The notes: a model not told the origin generated them from the sequence alone. A stretch of DNA of 64,000 nt from an uncultured Microbacterium sp. (GCF_900078385.1 NZ_FLQR01000001.1:682001-746000), one strand, 5' to 3'; counted from the first letter of the stretch, positions 18,282 to 28,100 are shown. Program-made: numbers and translations.

Positions 18282-19589
18282 GTGCCTCCTGTCCTCGCCG
18301 CCCGCGCGCTGGTCGGCTGGACGGACCCCGCCGTCCTCCACGCGAACGGTCCCGCGCGCGCCGCGCACAGCTTCTGGCTCGACGCCGGCCCGGGTGCGAC
18401 GAGCGGATGGAGTCTCCTCGGGATCGGCGCACCGTCCGACCCGCGCGCGCCGCGTGAGGTCGTCGTCGCCCCGACGCCCCGGTCCGCTCTTCCCGTGCCG
18501 TTCCGGGGCGGGTGGGTCGGCTGGGTCGGATACGACCACGCCGCCGCGCGCGCCGGCGCCCCCGCCCTGACCGATGACACCGCGCCGGAGGAGATGTGGC
18601 TGGAGGTCGATCGCTTCGTCGCCGTCGACCATGCCACGCACACTCTCTGGGCGGTGGCGCCCGCCGGCGAGCTCGGGGCGTTCGCCGCGCTCGTCCAGAC
18701 CTGGCGGGCGGGACCGCCGCCGGCCCGCATCGCTCCGCCTCCCCGCGTCGCGTCCGGTCGGCACACGCCCGAGGCCTACGCGGATCTCATCGCCCGGTGC
18801 CGCGACGCCATTCGGGAGGGGGATGCGTATCAGCTGTGCCTCACGACCCGCTTCGACGTGCCGGCCTCCGCGGCCCCGATGGATCCGGTCGCCGTCTACC
18901 TCGCCCTCCGCGACGCGACGCCCGCGCACCACGGCGGCCTCGTGCGCAGCGGCCCGTTCGCCCTCGCGAGCGCGAGCCCCGAGCGGTTCCTCGAGATCGG
19001 GGACGGCATCGTGCGCACCCGCCCCATCAAGGGGACGCGGCCCCGAGGCGCCGATCCCGCCACGGACGCCGCGCTGGCCGCAGAGCTGCGCGCGAGCGCG
19101 AAGGAGCGGGCCGAGAACGTGATGATCGTCGATCTCATGCGCAACGACCTCCAGCGCGTGTGCCTGCCGGGCACCGTCGCGGTCGAGGAGCTCCTGGTCG
19201 TCGAGTCCTACCCTGCGGTGCACCAGCTCGTGAGCGCGGTCGGCGGTCGCCTGCAGAGCGGACGCACGCTCGGTGACGTGCTGGATGCCGCCTTCCCGGC
19301 CGGCAGCATGACCGGCGCCCCGAAGCTGTCGGCCATGACGATCCTGCACACGCTGGAGGGGGCACCGCGCGGCGTGTTCGCGGGCTGCTTCGGGTGGATC
19401 GGGCACGATGGCGCCGCCGACCTCGCGATGGTCATCCGCTCGATCGTCGTGCACCCGGAGGGCGCGTGGGTCGGCGCGGGCGGCGGCATCACCTGGGGAT
19501 CGGAGCCCGACGCCGAGGTGGCCGAGGTGGGGGTCAAGGCCCGCGGCCCGCTCGCCGCCCTCGGGGCCGATCTCCCGCCGGGCTGGTGA
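18282..19589 (+). CDS. pabB: Chorismate-binding protein, aminodeoxychorismate synthase component I type
   Basis: A 435-residue chorismate-utilising enzyme, predicted to form 4-amino-4-deoxychorismate for folate. The C-terminal catalytic domain is complete: EGDAYQLCLTTRF, ASASPERFLEI, RPIKGTRPRG (the Lys in PIKGT is the mark that separates PabB from anthranilate synthase TrpE, which has Ala there), NVMIVDLMRND, FPAGSMTGAPK and IRSIVV. The N-terminal 150 residues are variable. No pabA or pabC is adjacent, and it is a lone gene before leuS. The GTG at 18282 is chosen from the promoter spacing; 18276 would add two residues. Confidence 0.88.
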   Translation: MPPVLAARALVGWTDPAVLHANGPARAAHSFWLDAGPGATSGWSLLGIGAPSDPRAPREVVVAPTPRSALPVPFRGGWVGWVGYDHAAARAGAPALTDDTAPEEMWLEVDRFVAVDHATHTLWAVAPAGELGAFAALVQTWRAGPPPARIAPPPRVASGRHTPEAYADLIARCRDAIREGDAYQLCLTTRFDVPASAAPMDPVAVYLALRDATPAHHGGLVRSGPFALASASPERFLEIGDGIVRTRPIKGTRPRGADPATDAALAAELRASAKERAENVMIVDLMRNDLQRVCLPGTVAVEELLVVESYPAVHQLVSAVGGRLQSGRTLGDVLDAAFPAGSMTGAPKLSAMTILHTLEGAPRGVFAGCFGWIGHDGAADLAMVIRSIVVHPEGAWVGAGGGITWGSEPDAEVAEVGVKARGPLAALGADLPPGW

Positions 19590-19603
19590 AACCGCGCATC
19601 CGG

Positions 19604-19609
19604 TAGCCT
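19604..19609 (+). promoter_or_regulatory. -10 box before leuS
   Basis: TAGCCT followed by six bases and a GTG at 19616, the leaderless pattern. That GTG is not in the leuS frame, so leuS itself would have a leader of about 43 bases. Confidence 0.55.
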
Positions 19610-19658
19610 GGACGGGTGCGCATCGCGCGCATTCCCGCCCCCGCACGATTGGCTTCCC

Positions 19659-22250
19659 TTGTCCACGACCTCCACGCCCGACGCCACTGCACACCCGGAG
19701 GACGGTGCGTTCGACACGCACCTCGTCCAGGCGAAGTGGCAGCGACTCTGGGCCGAGGCCGACCCGTTCCGGGCCGGGGACGAGGGCGACACCCGCCCGC
19801 GCAAGTACGTCCTGGCGATGTTCCCCTACCCGTCCGGCGACCTGCACATGGGGCACGCGGAGAACTACCTGTACTCCGACATCGTCGCCCGCTTCTGGCG
19901 GCACCGCGGCTACAACGTCCTGAACCCCATCGGCTGGGACAGCTTCGGCCTGCCGGCGGAGAACGCCGCCATCAAGCGCGGCGCGGACCCGCGCGCCTGG
20001 ACGTACGAGAACATCGCGCAGCAGAAGGCGAGCCTGCAGCAGTACGGCGTCTCCTTCGACTGGTCGCGCGTGCTGCACACGAGTGACCCGGACTACTACC
20101 GCTGGAACCAGTGGCTGTTCCAGCAGCTCTACGAGCGGGGCCTGGCCTACCGCAAGGAGAGCCCGGTCAACTGGTGCCCGAACGACCAGACGGTGCTCGC
20201 CAACGAGCAGGTCGTCGACGGCCGCTGCGAGCGCTGCGGCGCCGAGGTCGTGAAGAAGAAGCTGACCCAGTGGTACTTCCGCATCACGGAGTACGCGGAC
20301 CGCCTGCTGGACGACCTCAACCAGCTCGAGGGGTTCTGGCCGCACAAGGTGCTGCAGATGCAGCGCAACTGGATCGGCCGCTCCATCGGCGCCGACATCG
20401 ACTTCGAGATCGAGGGCCGCTCCGAGAAGGTCACGGTCTTCTCGACCCGCCCGGACACGCTCCACGGGGCCACGTTCTTCGTCGTCGCGCCCGACTCCGA
20501 CCTGGCCGCCGAGCTGGCGTCCGGGGCCTCCGCGGAGGTGCGCATGCGCTTCCAGGACTACCTCGAGCGCGTGCAGAAGGAGACCGAGATCGAGCGGCAG
20601 ACCGCCGATCGGCCGAAGACCGGCGTCTTCCTGGAGCGGTACGCCGTCAATCCCGTCAACGGCGAACGCCTGCCCGTGTGGGCGGCCGACTACGTGCTGG
20701 CCGACTACGGCCACGGCGCGGTCATGGCGGTGCCGGCGCACGATCAGCGCGATTTGGACTTCGCCCGCGCGTTCGACCTGCCCGTCCGGGTCGTGGTCGA
20801 CACGACAGCCCCCGTGACGGGCGCGATCGCCGTCATCGAGCTCGACGAGCAGGGCGTGCCGATCGATCCGGGCTCCGCCGAGCCGGGCCTCGCCGAGCTC
20901 GACCCGGCCCGCACCGGGGTCGCACTGACGGGGGAGGGCCGCCTGGTCAACTCCGGCGCGCTCGACGGCCTGAGCAAGCGCCACGCGATCGCCCGCGTCA
21001 TCGAACAGCTGGAGGCGGCCGGCACGGGCCGCGCCGCCAAGACCTATCGCCTCCGTGACTGGCTCATCTCGCGCCAGCGGTTCTGGGGCACGCCCATTCC
21101 GATGGTGCACACCGCCGACGGCCGCATCGTTCCGGTCCCGGCGGATCAGCTTCCCGTCGAGCTGCCCGCCGCTGCGGGACTCGACCTCACCCCGAAGGGC
21201 ACGTCGCCGCTCGGCGGCGCGAGCGAGTGGGTCGCCACCGTCGACCCCGAGACGGGCGAGCCCGCGCTCCGCGATCCCGACACGATGGACACGTTCGTCG
21301 ACAGCTCGTGGTACTTCCTGCGCTTCCTGTCGCCGGGCGACCCGAACACGGCGTTCTCCACGGCGGAGGCCGACAAGTGGGGCCCCGTCGACTTCTACAT
21401 CGGCGGCGTCGAGCACGCCATCCTGCACCTGCTCTACGCGCGCTTCATCACCAAGGCCCTGTACGACATCGGTCTCGTCGAGTTCACCGAGCCCTTCGCG
21501 AGCCTCATCAACCAGGGCATGGTCATCCTGGACGGCGCGAAGATGTCGAAGTCCAAGGGCAACCTGGTGCTGTTCCAGGAGGAGCTCGAGCTGCACGGCG
21601 CCGACGCCCTGCGCGTCGGCCTGGCGTTCGCGGGTCCCGTGGAGGACGACAAGGACTGGGCGGATGTCTCCACGACGGGCGCCGCGAAGTTCCTCGCCCG
21701 CGCGCTGCGCGTCGCCCGCGACGTCGCCAGCCCCACCGACGTGGTGTGGAAGGACGGCGACGGCGGACTGCGTCGCGTCACGCACCGCCTGTGGGCAGAC
21801 GTGCCCGCCCTCGTGGAGCAGACGAAGTTCAACGTCGTCGTCGCGCGACTCATGGAGCTCGTGAACGCCACCCGCAAGGTGATCGACTCCGGCGCGGGTG
21901 CATCCGACCCGGCCGTGCGCGAAGCGGCCGAGGCCATCGCCATGGTGCTCGACCTGTTCGCTCCGCACACGGGGGAGGAGATGTGGGAGATCCTCGGCTA
22001 CGAGCCGTTCGTCGGCCTCGTGCCGTGGCGCCAGGCGGACCCGACCCTCCTCGTCGAGGAGTCCGTCACAGCGGTCGTGCAGGTCGACGGCAAGGTGCGC
22101 GGCACCCTCACGGTGCCCGCGCGCGTCTCCGCCGACCAGCTCGAAGCGCTCGCCCGTGCCGACGAGAAGGTCGTCCGCGCCCTCGCGGGACGCACCATCA
22201 CGCGTGCCGTCGTCCGGGCGCCGAAGGTCGTCAGCTTCACCACCGCGTAG
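19659..22250 (+). CDS. leuS: Leucyl-tRNA synthetase
   Basis: An 863-residue class I synthetase that charges tRNA-Leu. The HIGH motif appears as [11 protein letters not shown] near 55-65. The zinc-like [13 protein letters not shown] insertion, the CP1 editing domain (about 240-440, with [14 protein letters not shown] and AVPAHDQRD), the KMSKS loop in [11 protein letters not shown] near 627, and a C-terminal anticodon and tail region follow. The only in-frame start before the conserved core is TTG 19659 ([16 protein letters not shown]), and it lacks a clear ribosome-binding site. A leaderless-type GTG at 19616 opens an overlapping frame instead, so initiation here is unusual. Confidence 0.95.
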   Translation: MSTTSTPDATAHPEDGAFDTHLVQAKWQRLWAEADPFRAGDEGDTRPRKYVLAMFPYPSGDLHMGHAENYLYSDIVARFWRHRGYNVLNPIGWDSFGLPAENAAIKRGADPRAWTYENIAQQKASLQQYGVSFDWSRVLHTSDPDYYRWNQWLFQQLYERGLAYRKESPVNWCPNDQTVLANEQVVDGRCERCGAEVVKKKLTQWYFRITEYADRLLDDLNQLEGFWPHKVLQMQRNWIGRSIGADIDFEIEGRSEKVTVFSTRPDTLHGATFFVVAPDSDLAAELASGASAEVRMRFQDYLERVQKETEIERQTADRPKTGVFLERYAVNPVNGERLPVWAADYVLADYGHGAVMAVPAHDQRDLDFARAFDLPVRVVVDTTAPVTGAIAVIELDEQGVPIDPGSAEPGLAELDPARTGVALTGEGRLVNSGALDGLSKRHAIARVIEQLEAAGTGRAAKTYRLRDWLISRQRFWGTPIPMVHTADGRIVPVPADQLPVELPAAAGLDLTPKGTSPLGGASEWVATVDPETGEPALRDPDTMDTFVDSSWYFLRFLSPGDPNTAFSTAEADKWGPVDFYIGGVEHAILHLLYARFITKALYDIGLVEFTEPFASLINQGMVILDGAKMSKSKGNLVLFQEELELHGADALRVGLAFAGPVEDDKDWADVSTTGAAKFLARALRVARDVASPTDVVWKDGDGGLRRVTHRLWADVPALVEQTKFNVVVARLMELVNATRKVIDSGAGASDPAVREAAEAIAMVLDLFAPHTGEEMWEILGYEPFVGLVPWRQADPTLLVEESVTAVVQVDGKVRGTLTVPARVSADQLEALARADEKVVRALAGRTITRAVVRAPKVVSFTTA

Positions 22251-22327
22251 CCTCCTCCCCGGCCGGCGTCCGGCGCGATCCGTCCACCAGGTCGTGATCG
22301 CACGCTCGATGCCGGCGCCCGAGGTGT

Positions 22328-22333
22328 GAACCT
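22328..22333 (+). promoter_or_regulatory. Leaderless -10 box of comEA
   Basis: GAACCT, six bases, then GTG 22340. It lies in the 89-base leuS-comEA gap. Confidence 0.4.
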
Positions 22334-22339
22334 GGCGCG

Positions 22340-22918
22340 GTGAGCGGAACGGCCGAGGCGGTGCGCGCACGCCGCCGACTCGGCGTCGGCGCCGCGATCA
22401 TCCTGGTGCTGGCCGCCGCGGCGACGACGGTGCTCATCGGGGTCGTCCGCACGACCGGGGACGCGGGGGAGGTCGTGCCGCTCCACACGACGGCCCTCAG
22501 CCCCGCCGCGGTGTACGTGCATCTGGCCGGTGCTGTCGCACGCCCGGGGCTCTACCGCCTCGACGAGGGTGCCCGACTCGTGGACGGCGTGGCCGCGGCG
22601 GGCGGGTTCGCAGCCGACGCCGACCGGTCCGCGGTGAACCTGGCGCGCCTTCTGACGGACGGCGAACAGGTGCACGTGCCCCGTCTGGGGGAGACGCCGG
22701 CGGCGGGATCCGCCGGCGCGGGGGACGGCCGCGTGAACCTCAACACCGCGGAGGTCGCCGAACTCGATACGCTGCCGCGCATCGGCCCGGCACTCGCGGA
22801 GCGCATCATCGCGTGGCGCGAGGACAACGGCCGCTTCACGAGCGTCGAGGACCTTCTGGCGGTGCCCGGCATCGGCGAGAAGATGCTCGCCGGGCTCCGC
22901 GACATGGTGACGCTGTGA
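22340..22918 (+). CDS. comEA: ComEA-family DNA-binding protein
   Basis: A 192-residue protein. It has an N-terminal membrane anchor (about 15-36), an SLBB-like domain (about 55-115; VYVHLAGAVARPGLYRL), and a C-terminal pair of helix-hairpin-helix motifs (about 132-190; NLNTAEVAELDTLPRIGPALAERII and AVPGIGEKMLAGL). In competent bacteria ComEA binds double-stranded DNA outside the membrane and passes it to ComEC. The gene overlaps comEC by four bases (GTGA), the normal arrangement. Natural competence of the host is not shown by this pair alone. Confidence 0.93.
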   Translation: MSGTAEAVRARRRLGVGAAIILVLAAAATTVLIGVVRTTGDAGEVVPLHTTALSPAAVYVHLAGAVARPGLYRLDEGARLVDGVAAAGGFAADADRSAVNLARLLTDGEQVHVPRLGETPAAGSAGAGDGRVNLNTAEVAELDTLPRIGPALAERIIAWREDNGRFTSVEDLLAVPGIGEKMLAGLRDMVTL

Positions 22919-25242
22919 GCAGCTGCACGGCGCGACGACGCGATCTGCGGCTCGTCCCCGTCGCGGTGGTCGCGTGGGGCGCGGCCGGCATCGCGACGCA
23001 GGTGCCGACGGCGTCGCCCGGGATCGCAGCCGGGCTCTGGGCGGCCGTGGCGGCCGTCCTCGTCGTCTCCCGCTGGATGCCATCCTCCACGCGCGCCACG
23101 GCGGCGTTGGCGGCCGTCGCGCTCGCGTGCGCCGCGGCGGTCGCCGGTCACGTCGCCCTCGCACAGCCGACGCGTGCGGCGGCGTCCGCTCTCGACGTCG
23201 ACGGCGGTCGCGTGCTCACCGTCGAGGCGACGGTCGTGGGGAAGGTGGAGCGCAGCGCGGTCGGCTGGCGGTTCGACGCCGTCACGGACCGGATCGCCTA
23301 CGGCGAACGCGCGTTCACCGCTCCGGTGCCCGTCCTCGTGCGGGCGGACGATGCCCCGCCCGGACTCGACCTGGGTGCCCGGGTCGAGCTGCGGGGGACC
23401 GCGTTCCGCGCGGAGGCGGGCGACCGCCCCGTCCTCGTGATCCAGGGGGGCTCCACCCTTCGGGTCCGGGCGCCGCCCGCGGGACCGCTCGCGGCCGCCG
23501 CCGACCTCCGACGCGGTCTGCACGCCGCGGTGGCCGGCTTGCCCCAGCCGGCCGCCGGGCTCGTCGCCGGGCTCGCGGTCGGCGACACGTCGGAGGTCAC
23601 CGCGGACCTCGACGCGGCCATGAAGACCGCATCCCTGTCGCACTTGACGGCGGTGTCGGGCGCGAACTGCGCGCTCGTCGTCGGGCTTGCCTTCGCCGCA
23701 GCGGCGGGGGCCGGCGCGCGGCGCGGCATCCGTGTCACAGCCGGGCTCGTGGCACTGGCGGCCTTCGTCCTGCTCGTCTCACCGGAGCCCAGTGTCGTGC
23801 GGGCGGGTGCGATGGCGGCGATCGCGATGCTCGGCGTGCTCCTCGGCCGGATCGGGGCAGGAGTGTCGGTGCTGGCTCTCGCAGTCACGATCCTGCTCGT
23901 CGTGGATCCGTGGCTCGCCGGATCCCTCGGCTTCGCGCTCTCCGCGGCCGCCACCGCATCGCTCCTGCTGGTGGCGGGTCCGCTCGCCGACGGGCTCTCC
24001 CGGTGGATGCCGCGGCCGCTCGCGCTCGCTCTCGCCGTCCCGCTGGCCGCGCAGCTCGCGTGCGCACCGCTCATCGTCCTGATCGACCCGCGCGTCGCGG
24101 TGTACGGCGTCGTGGCGAACCTCCTCGCCGCGCCCGCAGCGCCGGCCGGAACCGTTCTGGGCCTGGCGGCGTGCCTCACGGCCGGCGTCCCCCTCCTCGG
24201 TCCGGGACTGGCGACGATCGCCTGGCTGCCGTCGGCGTGGATCGCGGGTGTCGCCGGGACGTTCGCCGCTCTTCCCGGCAGCAGTGCACCGTGGCCGGAG
24301 GGGCCTCCGGGGTTCGCGCTGCTCGCCGTGACCGGCGCCTGCGCGACGGCGCTGATCGTGCCGCGTTCGGGGCCCCGGCTGCGCCGCGCCGCCGCGCTGG
24401 TCCTCGCCGCGCTGATCGGCGTGGGTGTCGCGGTCGGCCCCGTCGCGACGCTCATCGACCGCGCCACCGTGCCGGACTGGGCGATCGTCGCGTGCGACGT
24501 CGGACAGGGCGATGCCGTCCTGCTCCGGTCGGAAGGGCGCGTCGCGCTCGTCGACACCGGTCCCGACCCCGTGCCGCTGCGCGCGTGCCTCGATCGGTTC
24601 GGCGTCGAACGGATCGACCTTCTCGTCCTGACCCACTTCGACCTCGACCACCGCGGCGGGATGGATGCGGTCGTGGGCCGGGTGGACGTGGTCCTGCACG
24701 GCCCGCCGGCGACGCCCGAGGACGACGCCGTCCTGGCCGCACTGGCCTCCCAGGGCGCCGCGATCACGGCCGGGCATGCGGGTCTGTCCGGATCGCTCGG
24801 CGCCGCCGGGTGGCGCGTGCTGTGGCCGCGCGCGGCGGACCGCGCGTTCGCGCCCGGCAATGACGCCGGCGTCATCGTCGCGGTCGAGGGCGGCGGCATC
24901 CCGTCCACGGTGCTGTTGGGCGACCTGTCGGCTTCCGCCCAGCTGGGGCTGCTGGCGACCGGGCGCGTCCCGGCGGACGTCGCCGTCGTGAAGGTCGCCC
25001 ACCACGGCAGTGCGGACCAGGAGCCGGCGCTGTACGCGCGGCTCGCGCCGCAGATCGCGCTCGTGACGGTGGGGGAGAACACCCACGGCCACCCGCGCGA
25101 GGAGATCCTCAAGGTCCTGCACGCACTCGGCGCGGCCGTGCTGCGGACCGATCAGGGCGGCGCCGTCGCCCTGTGGACGGCGGACGACGGCATCCACGTC
25201 TGGCGGGCGGAGACGTCCGCCCCTGTCGTGAGCCGTCAGTAG
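22915..25242 (+). CDS. comEC: ComEC/Rec2-family DNA uptake channel
   Basis: A 775-residue polytopic protein. It starts with two or three N-terminal helices and an OB-like domain (about 80-190). A competence domain with many helices follows (about 200-510; AGLAVGDTSEV, LSHLTAVSGANCALVVGLAF). A C-terminal metallo-beta-lactamase-like domain (about 520-770) carries DVGQGDAVLL, LVDTGPDP, the metal motif THFDLDHRGGMD and VKVAHHGS. ComEC moves single-stranded DNA across the membrane; the nuclease-like domain may degrade the other strand. The GTG at 22915 overlaps the comEA stop, and the alternative in-frame ATG upstream lies within comEA and encodes nothing ComEC-like. Confidence 0.94.
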   Translation: MSSCTARRRDLRLVPVAVVAWGAAGIATQVPTASPGIAAGLWAAVAAVLVVSRWMPSSTRATAALAAVALACAAAVAGHVALAQPTRAAASALDVDGGRVLTVEATVVGKVERSAVGWRFDAVTDRIAYGERAFTAPVPVLVRADDAPPGLDLGARVELRGTAFRAEAGDRPVLVIQGGSTLRVRAPPAGPLAAAADLRRGLHAAVAGLPQPAAGLVAGLAVGDTSEVTADLDAAMKTASLSHLTAVSGANCALVVGLAFAAAAGAGARRGIRVTAGLVALAAFVLLVSPEPSVVRAGAMAAIAMLGVLLGRIGAGVSVLALAVTILLVVDPWLAGSLGFALSAAATASLLLVAGPLADGLSRWMPRPLALALAVPLAAQLACAPLIVLIDPRVAVYGVVANLLAAPAAPAGTVLGLAACLTAGVPLLGPGLATIAWLPSAWIAGVAGTFAALPGSSAPWPEGPPGFALLAVTGACATALIVPRSGPRLRRAAALVLAALIGVGVAVGPVATLIDRATVPDWAIVACDVGQGDAVLLRSEGRVALVDTGPDPVPLRACLDRFGVERIDLLVLTHFDLDHRGGMDAVVGRVDVVLHGPPATPEDDAVLAALASQGAAITAGHAGLSGSLGAAGWRVLWPRAADRAFAPGNDAGVIVAVEGGGIPSTVLLGDLSASAQLGLLATGRVPADVAVVKVAHHGSADQEPALYARLAPQIALVTVGENTHGHPREEILKVLHALGAAVLRTDQGGAVALWTADDGIHVWRAETSAPVVSRQ

Positions 25243-25245
25243 GCT
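25240..25245 (+). promoter_or_regulatory. Leaderless-type -10 box of holA
   Basis: TAGGCT overlaps the comEC stop codon, then GGAGGT, then ATG 25252. The six spacer bases are themselves a perfect Shine-Dalgarno, so holA could be read both from a read-through message and from a leaderless one. Confidence 0.5.
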
Positions 25246-25251
25246 GGAGGT

Positions 25252-26286
25252 ATGACGCCGTCCCCGCGCCGCCCTCCCGCGCGCACCGCCGCGGCGATCC
25301 CGCAGATCTCCTGGCGGTCGCCGCAGCCGGCGCCCGTGGTGCTCGTCTCGGGGCCGGAAGAGGTCTGCGCGGAGCGCGCGACCGCGGGCATCCGCGAGTA
25401 CCTCCGCGCGGAGGACGCAAGTCTCGAGGTCTCCGACCTCCGCGCCGACGACTACGCCGCCGGGTCGCTCTTCGCGCTCACCTCGCCGTCGCTGTTCGGT
25501 GAGCCGCGGCTGGTCCGCGTCACGGGTGTGGAGAAGTGCAGTGACGCGTTCCTGACCGAGGCGCTGGCCTACCTGGAGGCTCCGCAGGAGGGGGCGACGG
25601 TCGTCCTCCGCCACACCGGCGCCAGCGTCCGCGGCAAGAAGCTCCTGGATGCCATCCGGGCGGGCTCCGGCGGCGGAGTCGAGATCGCGTGTCCCGCCAT
25701 CAAGCGGGACTCCGACAAGTTCGACTTCGCGGCGGGGGAGTTCAAGGCCGCCCACCGCCGCATCGCGCCGACCGCGCTGCGCGCCCTCGTCTCGGCGTTC
25801 GCCGACGATGTGACCGAACTCGCGGCCGCGTGCCAGCAGCTCATCTCGGACGTGGCGGGCGATATCGGCGAGGACGTCGTCCAGCGCTACTACGGCGGTC
25901 GCGTCGAGGCATCCGCCTTCACCGTCGCCGACACGGCGATCGCCGGGCGCTACGGCGAAGCCCTCATCGCCCTCCGGCACGCGCTCGCGAGCGGGGCGGA
26001 CCCCGTGCCGCTCGTGGCCGCGATCGCCTCGAAGCTGCGCACGATGGCACGGGTCGCGGGCTCCCGTGAGCCCGCCCGCGAGCTCGCGTCCCGCCTCGGC
26101 CTGAAGGACTGGCAGGTCGACCGCGCACGGCGCGACCTGGCCGGCTGGTCGGAGGCGTCGCTCGGCATCGCCATCCAGGCCGCGGCTCGGGCCGACGCCG
26201 AGGTGAAGGGCGCCTCCCGCGATCCGGTCTTCGCCGTCGAGCGTCTCGTCACCGTCATCGCGACCCGCGCTCCGTACGGCGCCTGA
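25252..26286 (+). CDS. holA: DNA polymerase III subunit delta
   Basis: A 344-residue HolA, the clamp-loader subunit that opens the beta sliding clamp. The family pattern is visible: LVSGPEEVCAERA near the N-terminus, LFGEPRLVRVTGVEK, then the three-domain helical C-terminus with ISDVAGDIGEDVVQRYYGGRVEASAFTVADTAI and the distal LKDWQVDRARRDLAGW. Length is typical. It follows comEC directly and converges on rpsT across a bidirectional terminator, the order seen in most actinobacteria. Confidence 0.93.
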   Translation: MTPSPRRPPARTAAAIPQISWRSPQPAPVVLVSGPEEVCAERATAGIREYLRAEDASLEVSDLRADDYAAGSLFALTSPSLFGEPRLVRVTGVEKCSDAFLTEALAYLEAPQEGATVVLRHTGASVRGKKLLDAIRAGSGGGVEIACPAIKRDSDKFDFAAGEFKAAHRRIAPTALRALVSAFADDVTELAAACQQLISDVAGDIGEDVVQRYYGGRVEASAFTVADTAIAGRYGEALIALRHALASGADPVPLVAAIASKLRTMARVAGSREPARELASRLGLKDWQVDRARRDLAGWSEASLGIAIQAAARADAEVKGASRDPVFAVERLVTVIATRAPYGA

Positions 26287-26320
26287 GCTCCGCCCGGCTC
26301 ACCGGACGACCCCGGGAACG

Positions 26321-26354
26321 ACGAAGGCCCACCCCCGGAGGGATGGGCCTTCGT
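26321..26354. terminator. Bidirectional terminator between holA and rpsT
   Basis: An 11-pair stem ACGAAGGCCCA / TGGGCCTTCGT with a 12-base loop, placed between the two convergent stop codons. Confidence 0.75.
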
Positions 26355-26366
26355 GACAGACGGGGC

Positions 26367-26627
26367 TCAGAGAGCGGCGACCTGCTTCGCGATGGCCGAC
26401 TTGCGGTTCGCAGCCTGGTTCTCGTGGATGACGCCCTTGCTCACGGCCTTGTCGAGCTTCTTGGTCGCCGTCGCGAGAGCCTTCTCGGCAGCGGCCTTGT
26501 CGCCGGCGGCGATGGCCTCGCGGGTGCGGCGCACCTCGGTCTTCAGACCGCTCTTGACGGCCTTGTTGCGCTCGTGCGCCTTGTCGTTGGTCTTGTTGCG
26601 CTTGATCTGCGACTTGATGTTCGCCAC
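26367..26627 (-). CDS. rpsT: 30S ribosomal protein S20
   Basis: An 86-residue S20, [21 protein letters not shown] onward, with the Lys/Arg-rich three-helix pattern and the [17 protein letters not shown]-terminus that binds 16S rRNA. The start is GTG without a good Shine-Dalgarno (only a weak GAAAGA nearby). The message has a leader of roughly 100 bases from a TAGACT promoter. S20 synthesis is autoregulated in E. coli at a weak start; the same may apply here. Confidence 0.96.
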   Translation of the reverse strand: MANIKSQIKRNKTNDKAHERNKAVKSGLKTEVRRTREAIAAGDKAAAEKALATATKKLDKAVSKGVIHENQAANRKSAIAKQVAAL

Positions 26628-26736
26628 GTTCGACGTATCTTTCGTTCGGAGTTATCGATGGATGTGCCGAGAGACAAGAGAGGGCTGTCGCACGGCGGTC
26701 GTGTGAGAGAGGAGCCCACACGCAAGCCAATCACCG

Positions 26737-26742
26737 AGTCTA
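26737..26742 (-). promoter_or_regulatory. Extended -10 promoter of rpsT
   Basis: Minus-strand TGATAGACT (extended TGN plus TAGACT). It predicts a leader of about 103 bases containing a CGTGTG/CACACG hairpin. Confidence 0.5.
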
Positions 26743-26837
26743 TCAGGTTTCGCCCTTGCGGCCGTGCCGCAGCGGCCCGCCGCACAGCGTCCGGCATGAT
26801 CGGTCCTGCCGGATCCGGCCTGTGATGAAGGAGCCCC

Positions 26838-28100
26838 GTGGCATCGCCTCCCCCTCCCGCACGTGTCGGCGCCCGCTGGTACTCCCTGTTCGCACTGGCA
26901 TGGCTCGCGATCTGGGCCGTGCAGCTCACGCCGCTGCAGCTGCTCATCCCACTCCAGCTGGACACGCCCGGGGGAGAGGGCGAATGGATCGGCGGCGTCG
27001 TGGTCTCCGGGCTCGTCCTGGGGGTGGGGGGTCTCGTGGCCCTGATCGTGACGCCGCTCGCCGGCGCCCTGTCCGACCGCACCCGCTCGCCGCTCGGCCG
27101 TCGCCGGCCGTGGGCCCTCGCCGGCACGGCGCTGATGACCGTCTCGCTCATCGGGACGGCGTTCGCATCGGGGCCGCTGGCGGTGGGCCTCGGCTGGACC
27201 GGACTCTCCCTCGGCGTCGCGATCGCCTCGGCCGCGTTCACGGCGCTGATCGCCGATCAGCTCACCGATCAGCGCGGCGCCGCCTCGGCGGTCGTCGGCT
27301 CGACGCAGGCGGTGGGGCTCATCGTGGGCGTCGGGACGATCGCCCTCCTCGACCTCGACATCACCACCGGCTACCTCGTGCTCGCGGCCCTCGTCGCGGC
27401 GTCCGGGACCGCCGGGGCCCTCCTGCTGCCCGATCCCACGCGCGGGGTCGCGCTGCCCGCGCGGCATGACCCGCCCGCCGCGCGCTGGGCGGTGCTGCGC
27501 GACCGCGACTTCACCTGGATGCTGGGCGGACGCTTCGTCGTCAACGTCGGCAACGCGCTCGGCACCACCCTGCTGCTGTTCTTCCTGCTGTACGGGGTCG
27601 GCACCCCGGCCGCGCAGGCCGAGGACGACCTGCTGCTCCTGATCCTCGTCTACACGGTGTTCGTCGTGGCGGCCTCGATCATCGGCGGGCGGATCTCCGA
27701 CCGCTCGGGCGACCGCCGAGGGCTCGTCGTCGCCGCCGCGCTCGTCCAAGCCGTCGCGGCGGCGCTCCTGGCGGCGGTCCCGACGTATCCGGTGGCTCTC
27801 GTGGCCGCCGCGATCCTGGGGATCGGCTTCGGCGCGTTCGCCTCCGTGGGTCTCGCGCTCGCAACCGATCTCCTGCCGCGTGCGGAGGACCATGCGCGCG
27901 ACCTCGGTCTCGTCGCGGTGGCCGCGAACCTCGGTCAGCTGCTCGGTCCGATCATCGGAGCCGCGCTCGTCGCTCTGGCGGGTGGATTCTGGCTCCTCTT
28001 CGCCTCCGCCGCGGTCCTCTCGGTCGGCGGCGCCGTCATGACCTCACGCGTCAGCGCGCGGCATCCATCGTCGCGAGAGCCAGGTCCAGCACCGCATTGA
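26838..28100 (+). CDS. Major facilitator transporter, GPH/SLC45-like
   Basis: A 420-residue protein with about 12 membrane helices. The loop after helix 2 reads GALSDRTRSPLGRRRPW, the variant of the MFS A-motif typical of sucrose/disaccharide (SLC45) and GPH sugar symporters. A second related loop, GGRISDRSGDRRG, lies after helix 8. This favours sugar import by proton symport, but no substrate residue can be read and drug efflux is not excluded. The GTG start has AAGGAG at the right distance. The last 50 bases overlap the convergent hydrolase gene. Confidence 0.85.
   Translation: MASPPPPARVGARWYSLFALAWLAIWAVQLTPLQLLIPLQLDTPGGEGEWIGGVVVSGLVLGVGGLVALIVTPLAGALSDRTRSPLGRRRPWALAGTALMTVSLIGTAFASGPLAVGLGWTGLSLGVAIASAAFTALIADQLTDQRGAASAVVGSTQAVGLIVGVGTIALLDLDITTGYLVLAALVAASGTAGALLLPDPTRGVALPARHDPPAARWAVLRDRDFTWMLGGRFVVNVGNALGTTLLLFFLLYGVGTPAAQAEDDLLLLILVYTVFVVAASIIGGRISDRSGDRRGLVVAAALVQAVAAALLAAVPTYPVALVAAAILGIGFGAFASVGLALATDLLPRAEDHARDLGLVAVAANLGQLLGPIIGAALVALAGGFWLLFASAAVLSVGGAVMTSRVSARHPSSREPGPAPH

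Noticed and set aside
18249..22370. A 1373-codon open frame on the minus strand opposite pabB and leuS
   Set aside because: It is the complement of two complete, strongly conserved genes. Its translation is Arg/Gly/Asp-rich without motifs, the usual shadow in GC-rich DNA with biased third positions.
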